NCBI GenBank assembly: GCA_016783865.1 | Contig: JADHVS010000014.1 | Location: 1 to 40,636, forward strand | From: Bacteroidales bacterium | GTDB taxonomy: Bacteria > Bacteroidota > Bacteroidia > Bacteroidales > SM23-62 | Length of the DNA stretch: 40,636 nucleotides | Direction: 5' to 3' | Part shown: one piece after another, positions 18,624 through 30,086 of the stretch | How the letters are laid out: each line of letters starts with the position of its first letter | How positions within the stretch are numbered: the stretch's first letter is position 1 | Made by a program: the position numbers and the translations under genes | Notes under the pieces: generated by a model | Seen by the model: the letters and a program-made list of their open reading frames with translations, nothing else | What the model was told of the DNA's origin: nothing | Databases searched by the model: none

Positions 18624-21543
18624 TTATTTAATGAATTTACTTTCAGGGGGAGCAAGATAACTATACTTTAACGAATCTGTTTCGATTACAAGTTTTTGTA
18701 GCACTACTCCCGGATCAACTGCCCAGAATTTCAGTGTGTGATTTCCTGGCTTAATTATTTCATGATCAGAAACCTGGATATTAATATTGTTACTCACCCA
18801 ATTCCCCAGGTTGCAAGATCTGATTTTTCATGCATATTAATGATTTTGTCAGGTCCGTCATCGAATGAAACTCCGTATTTCAATCCATCGGTATTATGAA
18901 AATTGAGTGTGGGTGACAAACAGGCGTGAACTTTTACCTTTCCCGGGATCTTCAGGTAAACCTCGTATTCCAGGTGTGGACTCTCATTGTTTGGCTGCAC
19001 TTGCCTCGCAGTAACAGGTGAAAGTGTGATGGCCGAATGTGTCCTGCCCAGGTTGGGGATGATCATCCACGACATGAATTCATTTTCCACAGCTTTTTGA
19101 TAATGTGTGGCCTCGATGGACAGGCAACCATTGTTTTCAATGAATCCTTTCGGGGATTGAATATTTTCAACATTGTAATGATCGACCAGAACATGAACAG
19201 TTACCCGTGATTCGCCCGGACCCGAAATAGTCAAAGGAACCGAAAATTTACCGGGAGGTGCTAATTCCCAATTTACGCTGACCCAGATCCTCTCTTCGTT
19301 CACTACCTGTCCTGATCTTGAGGATAATTCTATCCAGTCTTCACCTGGATTGATTGTATAATTGAACGGGGATACCCCCATATTTTAAATGTCGATGTAA
19401 AAGGATTGGTCGATTAACGGATCAAATACTCCAATTTCAGTAAACTCTTCCTCACTGGTCCAATATTTTTCAGATCCTTCAACAGCCACCCCCATGCGGG
19501 CTTCAACCAGAGGTCAACTATTTTAATTTCGGGCATATTGTTTTGCTCCGGCTGCTGCCAGAAGGTATAACCGATATGGGTTTGCGACATCATATGGTTC
19601 CATTTGCCACCGGATAATTCAGTATGAAAGTGTGAGGTAAGAACAGAATCCATTACAAAGAGTTCTTTTACCCTGTCGGCCATTGCATTTGTTAAGGATC
19701 TCTTCTGTTTAGCATAGAGATGATTTTTTCCTGCTGTAATATATAGCTCATTGAGATTGGCACAGGCCTTCACAGGAAAAAGTACCAGCTGATAGAAAGC
19801 ATCCCGGTACTGGTCCGGCAATGCATCGTTTATCCTTTATGCTTCCTCAACCAGTTGATTGTATTCAGCGACTACCCGTTCTGCTTCGTGGTAATTCACC
19901 TGGCTGTATGTATCGGGGGACAACAACTCAGGTTTCCTGCGGGAATTAAATTTTGTATACCGGGAAATTATGTTTGCGATACCCTCCGCATGATTACTAC
20001 CGAATTGTTGTTGGGCCCACAATTGATAATATTCAGGTAATCTTTCAGCCGGCCATCTCTGTGGATTCCATGCATAATCCAGGAAAAACTGAACAGGTAA
20101 TTCCATGGGTTTGATATCACCCACATTGACTATCCATATCTGGTCAACACCATAATTGTATGCCAGGTGCATTTGTTCCCATACCCTTTCTATCTGGGTA
20201 GTGTTCAGCCACTTATAATTCCTGGGACCACCTACATAATCAAAGTGGTAGTAAAGCCCGTATCCTCCCGGTCTTTCGGTCTCATTTAATCCGGGTAGTT
20301 TGCGGATGTTTCCCCAGTTATCATCGCACAGGAGTAACGTCACGTCATCCGGCACACGCATTCCATGGTCGTAGTATTCCTGTACTTCTTTATACAGGGC
20401 CCACACCTGGGGAACCTCTGAAGCAGGTTTCCCGCTGACATTCTCCAGTATTCCTCTCTGGTCACTGACAATCCGTTCAAGCAGCTGAATCGCTGTGCCC
20501 TCTGTCATGGGCTCATCCCCGTCACCTCTCATGCCAATGGTGACCAGGCTTTCATACGATCCCATCCGTTCAATTCCATCCCTCCAGAATTCCCGAAGCT
20601 TTTTTTCATTTTTTTCATAGTTCCAGGCTCCGGATCCATACCTTCTCCACTCGTCGTGAGCCCTCATCATGGGTTCGTGATGGGAGGTCCCGATAACGAT
20701 CCCATACTTATCAGCAAGTTCCGGATTTAGGCTGTCATCATCATAGAATGCCCTTCCCCACATGGCAGGCCAGAGAAAGTTTCCTTTCAGCCTGAGGATC
20801 AGTTCAAACACATGTTCATAAAACTCATGGTTGAATCCACCGAAATTCTCGTATGCCCATCCCGAAAGTGCCGGAACCTCGTCATTGATAAAGATCCCCC
20901 TGTACCTGACAGCCGGTTCTCCGTCACTGTATCGGCCAGGCAAAACATACAGTGCCTTTTTTTGTGGTACCGGAACATCGGCCCACCAGTACCAGGGAGA
21001 AACACCTATCCGGGAGGACAGGTCAAACATCCCGTAAATGGTTCCGCGTTTGTCACTGCCGGCAATAATCAGTGCCTGGTCTACTCCCGGGAAAGGATTA
21101 TTCAGGGATTGTACAAGAAACGTTTCCCATTTGCCGGATATCCCGCTTACATCCAGTTTTTTATTTTCAACCAGCCGGTCAATCAACGGACATTTCCCGA
21201 TCGTGCCTATTAATACAATATGGTTTGATCCGGGCTGATCATTGGTCAGCATTTCGGGTTCCCTGCCCGTAACCCTCCCAATGTCTGCCTGCAAATGTTC
21301 TGCCACCAGGAAAACCCCTTGGAAATCCTCATTGCTTAAATACAACGGAGCAGGTTCACCGTCAACAGACAATGGAAATCTGCCTTTACCCGGGTTATAG
21401 GTTATATATGATCCATCTCCGTCATAATTCGCAGATCTGCAGCACATTAGAGCTATTGCTAATGTAATGGTAAGGACCCGGCTCAGGCCCTGCTTGAATA
21501 GTTTAAATGATCTGATCCTGTGTATGAACCTAGATTTGTTCAT
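18624..21543 (-). pseudogene. Second GH115 alpha-glucuronidase copy, broken by two stops and two frameshifts
   Basis: The frame from the ATG at 21543 encodes 568 residues nearly identical by eye to the intact GH115, including YRGIFINDE and IGTSHHEPM, with a lipobox-like LMCC. It then meets TAA at 19839-19837, where the intact copy has Glu in the aligned position. The same frame continues through ALPDQYRD until a frameshift near 19510 (after MPEIKIVDL). The next frame runs to a TAA at 19387-19385, where the intact copy has Phe in IDIFNKG. It then continues until a one-base deletion near 18800-18812, after which the C-terminus reads YLAPPESKFIK and stops at 18626-18624. All lesions lie in the 3' 40% of the gene. 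A truncated N-terminal and barrel protein could still be made but would lack the helical and C-terminal domains. Confidence 0.92.
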
Positions 21544-21636
21544 TTGGCATATCCTGACTAAGGGTACTGGTGTATCTGTTAAATATCCCGGTATTTATTT
21601 TTTTTCCATAATATACTAAATGTTATAGGTATATAT

Positions 21637-21644
21637 TATATTTG
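21637..21644 (+). promoter_or_regulatory. Bacteroidota-type -7 promoter element
   Basis: TATATTTG matches the Bacteroidota -7 consensus TAnnTTTG and lies 43 bases before the ATG at 21687 in a very A+T-rich stretch. No convincing -33 TTTG was found at the usual spacing, so the call rests on one element and its position. Confidence 0.45.
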
Positions 21645-21686
21645 TTAAATAGATAATTCAATTTTTAACCTTTAAAACTACTACTT

Positions 21687-23663
21687 ATGAAAAGAAAATT
21701 TACAATTCTTGTTGCTTTTATAGCACTGTTATTTGGTGCTGCGAATGCGCAGGTGGTTTTTGACCCTGCTACCTACCCGGTTGACAGCCTTCAGGCAGGT
21801 TATACTATGGATACCATTGATGGAGAGGTTTACCTCCAGGTTATTCTCGACGGCTGGAGCACATCGTTTCCCATCTATGATGAGGTTATTGTGGCACCCG
21901 GACATAGCCTGTTAAAAGCTACTGCAAAGTACGCTGTAGGTACCTCAGGGGAACACATTGACACGATAAACACCTTCATTCAGGTAATGAATGCCAGTTG
22001 GGGTGAAAAGGTTGCTGCAGCTGGTGCCAGCAGTGCTGTATTTAAGGAATACACCAAAGATGGACTCGCTGACGGTGCAGTCATCGGCCGGATCCAACTG
22101 GCCGGTCAGGAAAGAAAAACCTGGGGTGCAGTTGCAGGAGACACCTTATGGCTTGGAAAGGTAACTGCAGAAATACCCGGAGCTTTCATTGATCCGGTAT
22201 TTATACCTGCAGATTCTCTTCCAACTGATTGGACTTTTGACACTATTGATGGTGAAATCTATTTCAGGATTTTACTCAATGGATGGAGTTCATATTGGGA
22301 GTTTCATAAGGATATTGGATCCTATCTGGTGCCGGATGGTGTGAAAGCATTTACGACAATAGCAAAGTACAGTGAAGGTTCAAGTGGATTCACAGTGGAC
22401 AATATCAACACCTTTGTTAAGTTTTCTGATCCCAGCTGGACTGAAATAGCTGCAAGAGGAGTGGGAAGCGATTCGGTATGGTTCAATCATAGTCAGTCCA
22501 TTGCCGACAGCACCATACTGGGTGTTCTCCAGGTAGCTGGACAGGAAAGGACCGGCTGGTCTGCTGTGACGGGGGATACTCTCTGGCTTAGTGCAATTAA
22601 AGCCCTGTACATCGATAGCCTTGTGATTTCCAGTGAAGGAGGTGTCGATACCATTGATGTGAATAAAGATACGCTGCAGTTAACCGGACAAGTTTACCCG
22701 ATGCATTACCCGAAAGGGGGTGTTACATGGAGTATATCGGATACCCTCATTGCCACTGTAGACCAAACTGGTGAGGTCATTGCCATGGGAAATGGTACGG
22801 TTATAGTTACAGCTGTTGCCAATGATGACCCATCTTTTACTGCAACCTTTGAAATAGCACTTCTCAACCAGGTTCTGTGGATTGAAAGTATAACAATCTC
22901 CAGTGAAGGGGATGCCGTGACCATTGATACGCAAGGAGGAACCCTGCAGTTTTCTGCTGTGATATCTCCTGAAGATGTCGAGGATACCACCTTTACGTGG
23001 ACGGTAACTCCTGAAGGATTTGCAACGATCGACACCAACGGCCTGCTTACGGCCTCGGCTGATGGTGCTGTTACCGTTACTGCTGTGGCTAATGATATGG
23101 GTGCTGTTGTCAGCAATGCCATCGAGGTGACCATTTCTAACCAGGTACCGGTTACCTCCATCGCGGTTATAGGTGCAGGTTCAGCAACAGAGATTACTGA
23201 TCTTGGAGGTACCCTGCTGATGTTTGCCGCCGTGCTTCCGGAGAATGCTTCGGTTAAAGAAGTTGCATGGAGCGTGGATGATGAAGCCATAGCTACTATC
23301 AGTGCAGGTGGTATTCTTACTGCTGTTGCCAATGGAGATGTTGTTGTTACAGCAACAGCCACTGACGGCAGCGGAGTATTTGGTACAGTTACCATTACCA
23401 TAAGTGGTCAGGGTGACAATGTGGAGGATGTGGCGGACAATACCCTTGTCGTGTTCCCAAATCCGGTCATGAATACCCTGTACATTGAGAACGCAAGTGC
23501 GATCAGCAGCCTCGAAATCCTGAACATGAATGGCAAGCTGATAATGCAGGTTCTGAATAACAGTAACAGGATGGCAATCGATGTCTCTGGCCTGAGCAAC
23601 GGAATGTACATAATCCGTGCTTATCAGGACGAGCAGATACATACAATTAAGCTTGTTAAGTAG
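21687..23663 (+). CDS. Secreted T9SS protein with two unrecognised repeat modules and three BIG2 domains
   Basis: The 658-residue protein has a clear signal peptide (1-21, ending GAANA). Two homologous modules of about 140 residues follow (about 23-163 and 167-306). Each holds [19 protein letters not shown] or its equivalent ([17 protein letters not shown]), a DxINTF segment, and ends AGQER..W.AV.GDTLWL. Three BIG2/Ig-like repeats follow (about 308-395, 398-486, 489-574), each beginning with a V/I-SSEG-like strand and ending VTAVAND-like. The T9SS sorting domain covers about 585-658 (VVFPNPVMN). The duplicated module looks like a beta-sandwich and could be a carbohydrate- or surface-binding domain, but I do not recognise it. 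The gene has its own likely promoter and terminator and may be abundant. There is no catalytic signature. Confidence 0.85.
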   Translation: MKRKFTILVAFIALLFGAANAQVVFDPATYPVDSLQAGYTMDTIDGEVYLQVILDGWSTSFPIYDEVIVAPGHSLLKATAKYAVGTSGEHIDTINTFIQVMNASWGEKVAAAGASSAVFKEYTKDGLADGAVIGRIQLAGQERKTWGAVAGDTLWLGKVTAEIPGAFIDPVFIPADSLPTDWTFDTIDGEIYFRILLNGWSSYWEFHKDIGSYLVPDGVKAFTTIAKYSEGSSGFTVDNINTFVKFSDPSWTEIAARGVGSDSVWFNHSQSIADSTILGVLQVAGQERTGWSAVTGDTLWLSAIKALYIDSLVISSEGGVDTIDVNKDTLQLTGQVYPMHYPKGGVTWSISDTLIATVDQTGEVIAMGNGTVIVTAVANDDPSFTATFEIALLNQVLWIESITISSEGDAVTIDTQGGTLQFSAVISPEDVEDTTFTWTVTPEGFATIDTNGLLTASADGAVTVTAVANDMGAVVSNAIEVTISNQVPVTSIAVIGAGSATEITDLGGTLLMFAAVLPENASVKEVAWSVDDEAIATISAGGILTAVANGDVVVTATATDGSGVFGTVTITISGQGDNVEDVADNTLVVFPNPVMNTLYIENASAISSLEILNMNGKLIMQVLNNSNRMAIDVSGLSNGMYIIRAYQDEQIHTIKLVK

Positions 23664-23685
23664 AATATAGTCTACTGTATAACCA

Positions 23686-23724
23686 TAAAAAGGTGACTGG
23701 CTGAAAGGCTGGCCACCTTTTTTT
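23686..23724. terminator. Probable bidirectional intrinsic terminator
   Basis: An imperfect stem begins AAAAAGGTG and closes with CACCTTTTT, enclosing a second helix (CTGGC/GCTGG, with wobble pairs) and a TGAAAG loop. It is followed by a T-run on the plus strand and has a matching T-run on the minus strand. It lies 23 bases after the T9SS gene and between it and the convergent glpF, so it can serve both. Confidence 0.75.
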
Positions 23725-23802
23725 GTTGCCAGAAGTTATTGATCATCATGATAAATCCAAATAAAATTGTATCCCCTTAGGTCGTTTTTATGGTATCAGA
23801 TG

Positions 23803-24552
23803 TTAACCAAAAAGGACCTGGTGCAGAAGATATAAAAAGGCTGCAATAACCGCACCTCCCAGAGGACCTAAAACCGGTATCCATCCGTAGCCCCAGTCGC
23901 TTTTGCCCTTGTGCTTCATTGGCAGGATGGTGTGCATAATTCGTGGCCCCAGGTCCCTGGCCGGGTTAATGGCATACCCGGTGGTTCCTCCAAGAGAAAT
24001 ACCAATTGCTGTAACCAACAGGGCTACCGGAAGTGCCCCAAGGGTGCCCAGGCCAATCTTGGTCTCTTCCACCCCCGGGATATTCATGGAGGGCTCTGAA
24101 ATGTACAGCAAAACAAAAATCAGGACGAATGTTCCTATCACCTCACTGATCAGGTTACTTATGGGTTTGCGAATGGCTGGTCCCGTGGAGAAACAGGCCA
24201 GCTGGGCCCCCGGATCCTCTGTTTTGTTGAAATGGTTGTAATAGAAAAGCCAGACCAGAAATCCGCCTAAAGATGCTCCAATCATCTGGGCCAGGATGAA
24301 AAAAGCCACTTTCGACCAGGGAAACAGCCCTGAAATGGCAAGTCCGACAGTAACAGCCGGATTAATGTGTGCACCGGATACAGGTCCTGCGACGGTTACG
24401 CCAACAAAAACCCCGAGTCCCCACCCCATGGAAATCAGTAGCCATCCGCCATTGTTACCCTTGGTATCCCTGAGAACTGCGTTGGCTACAACTCCGTTTC
24501 CCAAAAGGACCAGGAGCATTGTGCCCAAAACTTCAGCAATAAGTTCATTCAT
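23803..24552 (-). CDS. glpF: Glycerol uptake facilitator (aquaglyceroporin)
   Basis: The 249-residue membrane protein belongs to the MIP family. It has the two half-helix NPA motifs, in SGAHINPAVTV (64-66) and GYAINPARDLGPR (196-198), and six predicted membrane helices. The Asp after the second NPA (NPARD) is characteristic of glycerol facilitators rather than water-only aquaporins, so it should let glycerol diffuse through the inner membrane. It is the last gene of the glpD-glpK-glpF operon, 21 bases after glpK, and glycerol entering is trapped by the kinase next door. Confidence 0.93.
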   Translation of the reverse strand: MNELIAEVLGTMLLVLLGNGVVANAVLRDTKGNNGGWLLISMGWGLGVFVGVTVAGPVSGAHINPAVTVGLAISGLFPWSKVAFFILAQMIGASLGGFLVWLFYYNHFNKTEDPGAQLACFSTGPAIRKPISNLISEVIGTFVLIFVLLYISEPSMNIPGVEETKIGLGTLGALPVALLVTAIGISLGGTTGYAINPARDLGPRIMHTILPMKHKGKSDWGYGWIPVLGPLGGAVIAAFLYLLHQVLFG

Positions 24553-24573
24553 TTTTGAAATATATATTTAAGG

Positions 24574-26070
24574 TTATTTATCCCAGCCTTTTGCACGAGA
24601 TATGGCTTTTTTCCACCCTGATATCAGAGTCTCTTTTTCATGATCCGGAAGTTCATTTTCAAATATTCTATCTACTGCCCATTGTCCTTGTATTTCAGTT
24701 ACATTCTCCCATAGTTTTACTGCCAGACCGGCAAGGTAGGCGGCGCCTAGGGCAGTGGTCTCGATACAGACCGGTCTGATCACCGGGATCCCGATCAGGT
24801 TGGCCTGGAATTGCATGAGCAGGTTATTGACTGCTGCGCCACCATCTACCTTTAATTCTCTGATCTTAATTCCTGAATCGTCCTCCATAGATTGAACGAT
24901 ATCATTCACCTGGAAGGCAATGCTCTCCAGGGCTGCCCTGGCAATATGGCCCGTATTTACCCCGCGTGTCAATCCCGCGATCATCCCCCTGGCATATTGA
25001 TCCCAGTGGGGCGCACCCAGGCCGGTAAAGGCCGGGACAAAATAAACTCCTCCATTATCTTCCACAGTTTTTGCAAGTTCCTCAATTTCAGACGAATCGC
25101 TGATGATCTTCAAGCCATCCCGCAGCCATTGAATGACTGCACCACCAATAAATATGCTTCCTTCCAGGGCATAGGTTGTCTCTCCATTGATCTGCCATGC
25201 AACGGTTGTGACCAGGTTATTTTTTGACCTCACTGGTTTGTTTCCTGTATTACACAGGATAAAACAACCGGTACCGTATGTGTTCTTCACAGAACCTTCT
25301 GTCAGGCACATTTGTCCGAACGTGGCTGCCTGCTGGTCTCCGGCGATACCTGCAATGGGTATCGGTAGTGAGAACAGATCCTCTGAAGTGTGCCCGTAAA
25401 TTTCAGAAGATGACCGTACATCAGGCAACATACTTTCCGGAATATTAAAGATTTTCAAAAGATCTTTATCCCATGTAAGTGTATTGATATTAAACAGCAT
25501 GGTCCTGCTTGCATTGCTGACATCCGTAACATGGACCTTTCCGCCGGTCAGTTTCCAGATCAACCAGGAATCTACAGTTCCGAAAGCCAGTTTTCCTGAT
25601 GCGGCCAACTCTCTGGCATCTTTAATATTGTCAAGGATCCATTTCAGTTTGGTGGCTGAGAAATAGGCATCAATCACCAGGCCTGTTTTATCCCTGATTT
25701 CATCTGACAGTCCCTTCTCTTTTAGCTCATCACAGAACCTCGACGTTCGCCTGTCCTGCCAGACAATGGCATTGCATATAGGTTTACCGGTCTGCCTGTC
25801 CCATACCAGGGTGGTTTCACGTTGGTTGGTAATGCCTATGGCCGCAACGCTGGTTGCGTGTATACCAGCATCTGACAGGGCTCTGTGTGCAGTCTCAATT
25901 TGTGTTGACCAGATCTCTTCCGGATCGTGTTCAACCCATCCTGGTTCAGGATATATCTGGGTAAATTCTTTCTGAGCAGAACCATTTATTTTCCCCCCAT
26001 GGTCAAACACTATGCTCCTTGAACTGGTCGTTCCCTGGTCGAGTGCCAGGATATATTTTTTGTTATCCAT
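24574..26070 (-). CDS. glpK: Glycerol kinase
   Basis: The 498-residue protein has full family length for FGGY-family glycerol kinase. It contains [15 protein letters not shown] (9-23, phosphate binding), [10 protein letters not shown] (45-54), [13 protein letters not shown] near 83-95, [10 protein letters not shown], and [10 protein letters not shown], plus the C-terminal [17 protein letters not shown] segment. It phosphorylates glycerol to sn-glycerol 3-phosphate with ATP in the cytosol. The gene starts 7 bases after glpD and ends 21 bases before glpF, so the three are almost certainly co-transcribed. No lesion is visible. Confidence 0.97.
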   Translation of the reverse strand: MDNKKYILALDQGTTSSRSIVFDHGGKINGSAQKEFTQIYPEPGWVEHDPEEIWSTQIETAHRALSDAGIHATSVAAIGITNQRETTLVWDRQTGKPICNAIVWQDRRTSRFCDELKEKGLSDEIRDKTGLVIDAYFSATKLKWILDNIKDARELAASGKLAFGTVDSWLIWKLTGGKVHVTDVSNASRTMLFNINTLTWDKDLLKIFNIPESMLPDVRSSSEIYGHTSEDLFSLPIPIAGIAGDQQAATFGQMCLTEGSVKNTYGTGCFILCNTGNKPVRSKNNLVTTVAWQINGETTYALEGSIFIGGAVIQWLRDGLKIISDSSEIEELAKTVEDNGGVYFVPAFTGLGAPHWDQYARGMIAGLTRGVNTGHIARAALESIAFQVNDIVQSMEDDSGIKIRELKVDGGAAVNNLLMQFQANLIGIPVIRPVCIETTALGAAYLAGLAVKLWENVTEIQGQWAVDRIFENELPDHEKETLISGWKKAISRAKGWDK

Positions 26071-26077
26071 AATCTTT

Positions 26078-27640
26078 TCAATTTAATAAATATCCACGTG
26101 CCAGGGAGGTGAATTGTTCTGATTGTGATTCCTGCCAGGCCTGGTCTTTACCTAACTCCCGCGCCATCAGTTTTGCAACAGCAGGCGCCATCCGGATGCT
26201 TTCTGCCGCATCCAGCTGAATAGCACGGGTGCGCCTGGCCAGCACATCTTCAACGGTTCGGGCCATCTCATTTCGGACCGCCAGGATGACCTGGACAGCC
26301 TTAATATGCAATTTTTCGCTTATATATTGCTCAAAATCAGGAGATTCGTCAACGATTTGTTGAATATGGACAATATCAGATCCATACCAATGCAATGCAG
26401 GGTCGTCAACTTCTTCCGTTATATATCCATGGATCCTGAGATGCTTTGTTACGCAATTGGTTCCGGGCCAACCTGAGGTTTTTTCGATACGGTTGATCAC
26501 ATCTTCCCCGATTTTTCGATAGGTGGTCCACTTTCCGCCGGTGAGGCTAACAAGACCGGAATCTGAATTCAATATCTTATGCCCCCGGGAAATTTCCTTT
26601 GTTTTATTGTTTTTTGAACCGGGTGCTGCCAGTGGGCGCAGCCCGGCGAAAACAGAAAGGATATCCTCCCTTTTGGGGGGATCCTCAAAATATCTTCCCG
26701 CAGTTTCCAGGATATAGTCAATCTCTTCATCAGTGGCACGGGGTTCTGCTTCAGCTTTCTCTTTTTCGACATCCGTTGTGCCTATTACCACCTTATTATG
26801 CCATGGAACGGCAAAAAGAACGCGCCCATCAGGTGTTTTTGGGATCATCAGGGAATTTATGCCATTCAGGAATTTACTGTCAACAACAAGATGGATTCCC
26901 TGGCTGGGAACAACCAGGTCCCCGGCATCCGGATTGTCTAACTTTACAATGTCATTCACAAAAACTCCGGTAGCATTAATAACAATTTTTGAAAGCAGCC
27001 GGTAAGATTTATTTGTTTCCAGTTCAGAAGCAACCACTCCTGTTACTTTGCCACCTTCTTTGAGAAGCTCTGTAACCTTCATGTAGTTAAGGGCGGTACC
27101 GCCCTGTTCGCAAAGGGATTGACAGAGATTAATGGCCAGTCGCGAATCATCAAATTGTCCATCGTAATAGATCAAACCACCCCGCAGGTTTTTAGTTTTT
27201 ACAGTTGGGAGCATGTGCCTGATCCGTCGCTTTGAGAGCGGTATTGACCTTCCTATTCTGTATCTTCCGGCGAGCAGGTCATAAAGGGTTAGCCCGATCG
27301 TGTAAAACAGTACTTCCCATCTGCGGTAACAGGGGATGACAAAAGGAAGGTCCTTTACAAGGTGGGGTGCATTCTTCCTGAGCAATCCTCTTTCCCGGAG
27401 GGCTTCCATCACCAGTGAAATATTGCCCTGTGCCAGGTACCTTACACCCCCATGTATCAGTTTGGTGCTCCTGCTGGATGTACCCTTGGAAAAATCACAT
27501 TGTTCCAACAGCAGGGTTTTATATCCACGGGTAGTTGCTTCCAGGGCAATTCCCAATCCGGATGCCCCGCCTCCGATAATAATCATATCCCATGGGTCCA
27601 CTGCCTCTTCAATCCTTTTAATCATCTCGTCTCTTTTCAT
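26078..27640 (-). CDS. glpD: FAD-dependent glycerol-3-phosphate dehydrogenase
   Basis: The 520-residue flavoprotein has the Rossmann FAD site [12 protein letters not shown] (19-30), the GlpD signature [20 protein letters not shown] around residues 49-68, and the substrate-region motif GLRPLAAPG near 330, plus a C-terminal helical domain (about 400-520). It oxidises glycerol 3-phosphate to dihydroxyacetone phosphate and passes electrons to quinone at the inner membrane. It is the first gene of the glpDKF operon; the divergent gene at 27827 shares its 186-base upstream region. There is no sign of a regulator (glpR) nearby. Confidence 0.95.
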   Translation of the reverse strand: MKRDEMIKRIEEAVDPWDMIIIGGGASGLGIALEATTRGYKTLLLEQCDFSKGTSSRSTKLIHGGVRYLAQGNISLVMEALRERGLLRKNAPHLVKDLPFVIPCYRRWEVLFYTIGLTLYDLLAGRYRIGRSIPLSKRRIRHMLPTVKTKNLRGGLIYYDGQFDDSRLAINLCQSLCEQGGTALNYMKVTELLKEGGKVTGVVASELETNKSYRLLSKIVINATGVFVNDIVKLDNPDAGDLVVPSQGIHLVVDSKFLNGINSLMIPKTPDGRVLFAVPWHNKVVIGTTDVEKEKAEAEPRATDEEIDYILETAGRYFEDPPKREDILSVFAGLRPLAAPGSKNNKTKEISRGHKILNSDSGLVSLTGGKWTTYRKIGEDVINRIEKTSGWPGTNCVTKHLRIHGYITEEVDDPALHWYGSDIVHIQQIVDESPDFEQYISEKLHIKAVQVILAVRNEMARTVEDVLARRTRAIQLDAAESIRMAPAVAKLMARELGKDQAWQESQSEQFTSLARGYLLN

Positions 27641-27737
27641 ATTGGAGGGATTTGATCAATGCTATATCCTATTAAAAATAATGAAAAAATTATCCACCTT
27701 TAATGGATTTGATAAAATTTTATTTTATTCTCCAATG

Positions 27738-27767
27738 TTTGACGGGATAAGAATTTTGTTAGTTTTA
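27738..27767 (+). promoter_or_regulatory. Possible promoter for the DUF5916 gene
   Basis: TTTG at 27738-27741 and TAGTTTTA at 27760-27767 are separated by 18 bases. This resembles the Bacteroidota -33/-7 pair (TTTG, about 19-21 bases, TAnnTTTG), with one mismatch and slightly short spacing. It lies about 60 bases before the ATG at 27827. Confidence 0.35.
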
Positions 27768-27826
27768 AAACCCTGATCCGGTTCAATCAAATCGTACACA
27801 AGTTAGATTACAGTAGAATTCGCAAG

Positions 27827-29965
27827 ATGAGGTTTTCTGTATGTTGTTCATTAATTGCACTTTACTTGATATCCCAAGCATCTGTATCAGGTCAAAATCT
27901 GGGGATTAACAGAACTGACTATTCGATCAATATTAATAAGACGGACGAAGTAATAAATGTTGACGGGGTGCTTGATGAAGCTGTGTGGCTGATGGCTGAG
28001 CGGGCGTCACAATTTCACACGGTATTGCCAATTGATACGGGATACGCAAGATCACAAACCGAAGTAATGGTCTGCTATGATTCAAAGAACCTCTATTTCG
28101 GGATCATCTGTCATGACACTCTGCCATGAAAACGACCGGTTGAATCTCTTCGCCGCGATTGGAATTTCGGTAGCAATGATAACTTCGTTGTATTCATTGA
28201 TACCTATAACGACTATACCCATGGGTTTGCATTTGGTGTTTCGGCTGCAGGGGCACAATGGGACGGGATACATGGCGAGGGGGGATTTATTACGCTTGAC
28301 TGGGAGACCAAATGGGTGGCTGAATTCAGCATTCCATTCCGCAGTATAAGATACAGGGGAGGGGTTTCAGAGTGGGGGATCAATTATAGCCGGTTGGACC
28401 TGAAAACAAGTGAGAAATCAAGCTGGGCGCCAATACCCCGGCAGTTTCCAACGGCCAATCTTGCTTTTACCGGGACACTCGCGTGGGACGAGCCCCTACC
28501 AAAATCAGGGACTCGCTTCTCATTAATCCCCTATCTGCTGGGCAGGGTTACACAGAATAAGGAAGCGGGTGAGAAATTGGATCCCGATCTGGCAGCCGGA
28601 CTTGACGCCAAAATAATGTTGTCGACATCTATGAACCTGGACCTTTCAGTTAATCCGGATTTCTCCCAGGTTGAAGTGGATCAGCAGCGGACCAATCTCG
28701 ACCGGTTTGAGTTGTTCTTTCCTGAGAAGCGGCAGTTTTTTCTCGAAAACTCTGATATTTTTGCCGGCCTGGGTGCTGAAAATATGCGGCCATTTTTCTC
28801 CAGGAGGATAGGGCTCGAGAATCCTGTTCTGGCTGGAGCAAGGCTGAGTGGAAAATTGAATGATAAATGGAGAACCGGTATTATGGATTTACAAACCAGC
28901 GTAAAAGATTCGCTCAGTGCGCATAATTTTGCTGTGGCTGCCTTCCAGCGGCAACTTTTTAGCCGGTCAAATATAACCGGATTCCTGGTGAATAAACAAT
29001 TTACTAATTCGCCAGGCGATTCAATTCAATCCGGATCTCAATATAACCGTGTAGCCGGTTTGGATTTCAACCTGGCAAGTACCGACAACAGGTGGACCGG
29101 AAAATTTTTCTTTCATCAGTCTTTATATGATACAATGTCATCGGATGCGGCAGCTGTTTCAGGCAACCTTAGCTATACAACGGAGATCTTCAAAGTTTCT
29201 CTTGGCCATAGTTATATCGGGGAGGGTTACCAGGCGGAAGTTGGTTACGTCAGGCGCACCGGAATTCAACATACAAAATCTTCAGTAGCTTATAAGTTTT
29301 ACCCCGGCAAATACAACATAGCTAATCATGGGCCAGAGATAGATATTGAGTTATTTACCGAAAGGGATTTTTCTCTCACTGATCGCGAAATTCAGCTGGC
29401 ATACAGAGTAACATGGCTTAACCTGAGTTATTTCAAAATTGATCTGGAAGAAGGATATGTAAAACTCAGGGATCCGTTTGATCCGACCAATTCAAGCGGA
29501 CTAGAAATACCTGCGGGAGAAGAGTTCAGCTGGTATGAGATCGCACTTTTTTATCATTCTGATACCAGGAGACTTCTGACATATTTTATAAGTGGCCGAT
29601 ATGGTGGATTTTTTAACGGAACACGTCTCAGCCTGAATGGGGAAGCGGCATACCGGGTACAGCCGTATGGCAGCCTCGCACTGGCCGCATCCTTTAACAG
29701 GGTGGACTTACCGGTACCCTATAACAGCGCCGACCTGATACTGATTGGTCCGCGACTGGATATAACTTTCACGGAAAAACTTTTCCTTACCACATTTGTC
29801 CAATACAACAACCAGATCGATAATCTGAATACGAACATCCGGTTACAGTGGCGTTTTGCACCTGTATCTGATCTTTATATAGTGTATACTGACAATACTT
29901 ATCCGCAAAATTTCACCTCTAAGAACAGGGGTATTGTGCTAAAATTGTCGTACTGGTTTAATTAA
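27827..29965 (+). pseudogene. DUF5916/CBM9-like outer-membrane protein gene with one in-frame TGA
   Basis: One frame runs from the ATG at 27827 to the TAA at 29963-29965, interrupted only by TGA at 28127-28129 (codon 101). The N-terminus has a signal peptide (1-22) and the CBM9-like start NVDGVLDEAVWLMAE. After the stop the same frame continues KRPVESLRRDWNFGSNDNF and then GVSAAGAQWDG, EFSIPFRSIRY, and the DUF5916 core with NPDFSQVEVDQ, FFPEKRQFFLEN and PFFSRRIGL. The last 350 residues look like outer-membrane beta-strands. Homologous proteins read through this point, often with Gly before the K, so GGA to TGA (or CGA to TGA) is the likely change. The two pieces would otherwise form a normal protein of about 712 residues. 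Function of the family is unknown; a beta-barrel receptor or porin is plausible. Confidence 0.85.
28127..28129 (+). other. In-frame TGA in the DUF5916 gene
   Basis: Codons read ACT CTG CCA TGA AAA CGA CCG GTT, and protein homology continues in the same frame on both sides. The missing residue is not a Trp position, unlike the TGA at 10526, which argues against a common recoding rule. Nonsense mutation or sequence error are the simple explanations. Confidence 0.8.
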
Positions 29966-30086
29966 TCCGGCAAAGAACTATTTTTTCAGGTAGGTGCTTT
30001 GCTGACGTCAGTCCCGTACTTCTTCTTTCCCGTCTGCGTATTTAGCGAATCTGCCCCGTTTGGAACCGTGGGCCTGGTCGGGCCTG

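Noticed and set aside
18794..19821. Two independent small genes downstream of the second GH115
   Set aside because: Both match consecutive parts of the intact GH115 copy and are fragments of the same pseudogene.
22706..23401. 231-codon open frame antisense to the BIG2 region
   Set aside because: It mirrors the codon pattern of the repetitive sense gene, has low-complexity Ser/Thr/Val content, and lacks a domain or start context.
10526..28129. TGA reassigned to Trp or Gly, or selenocysteine, as explanation for the in-frame TGAs
   Set aside because: TGA is the true stop of several intact genes here (for example at 3163, 31210 and 34906), and the two in-frame TGAs replace different residues.
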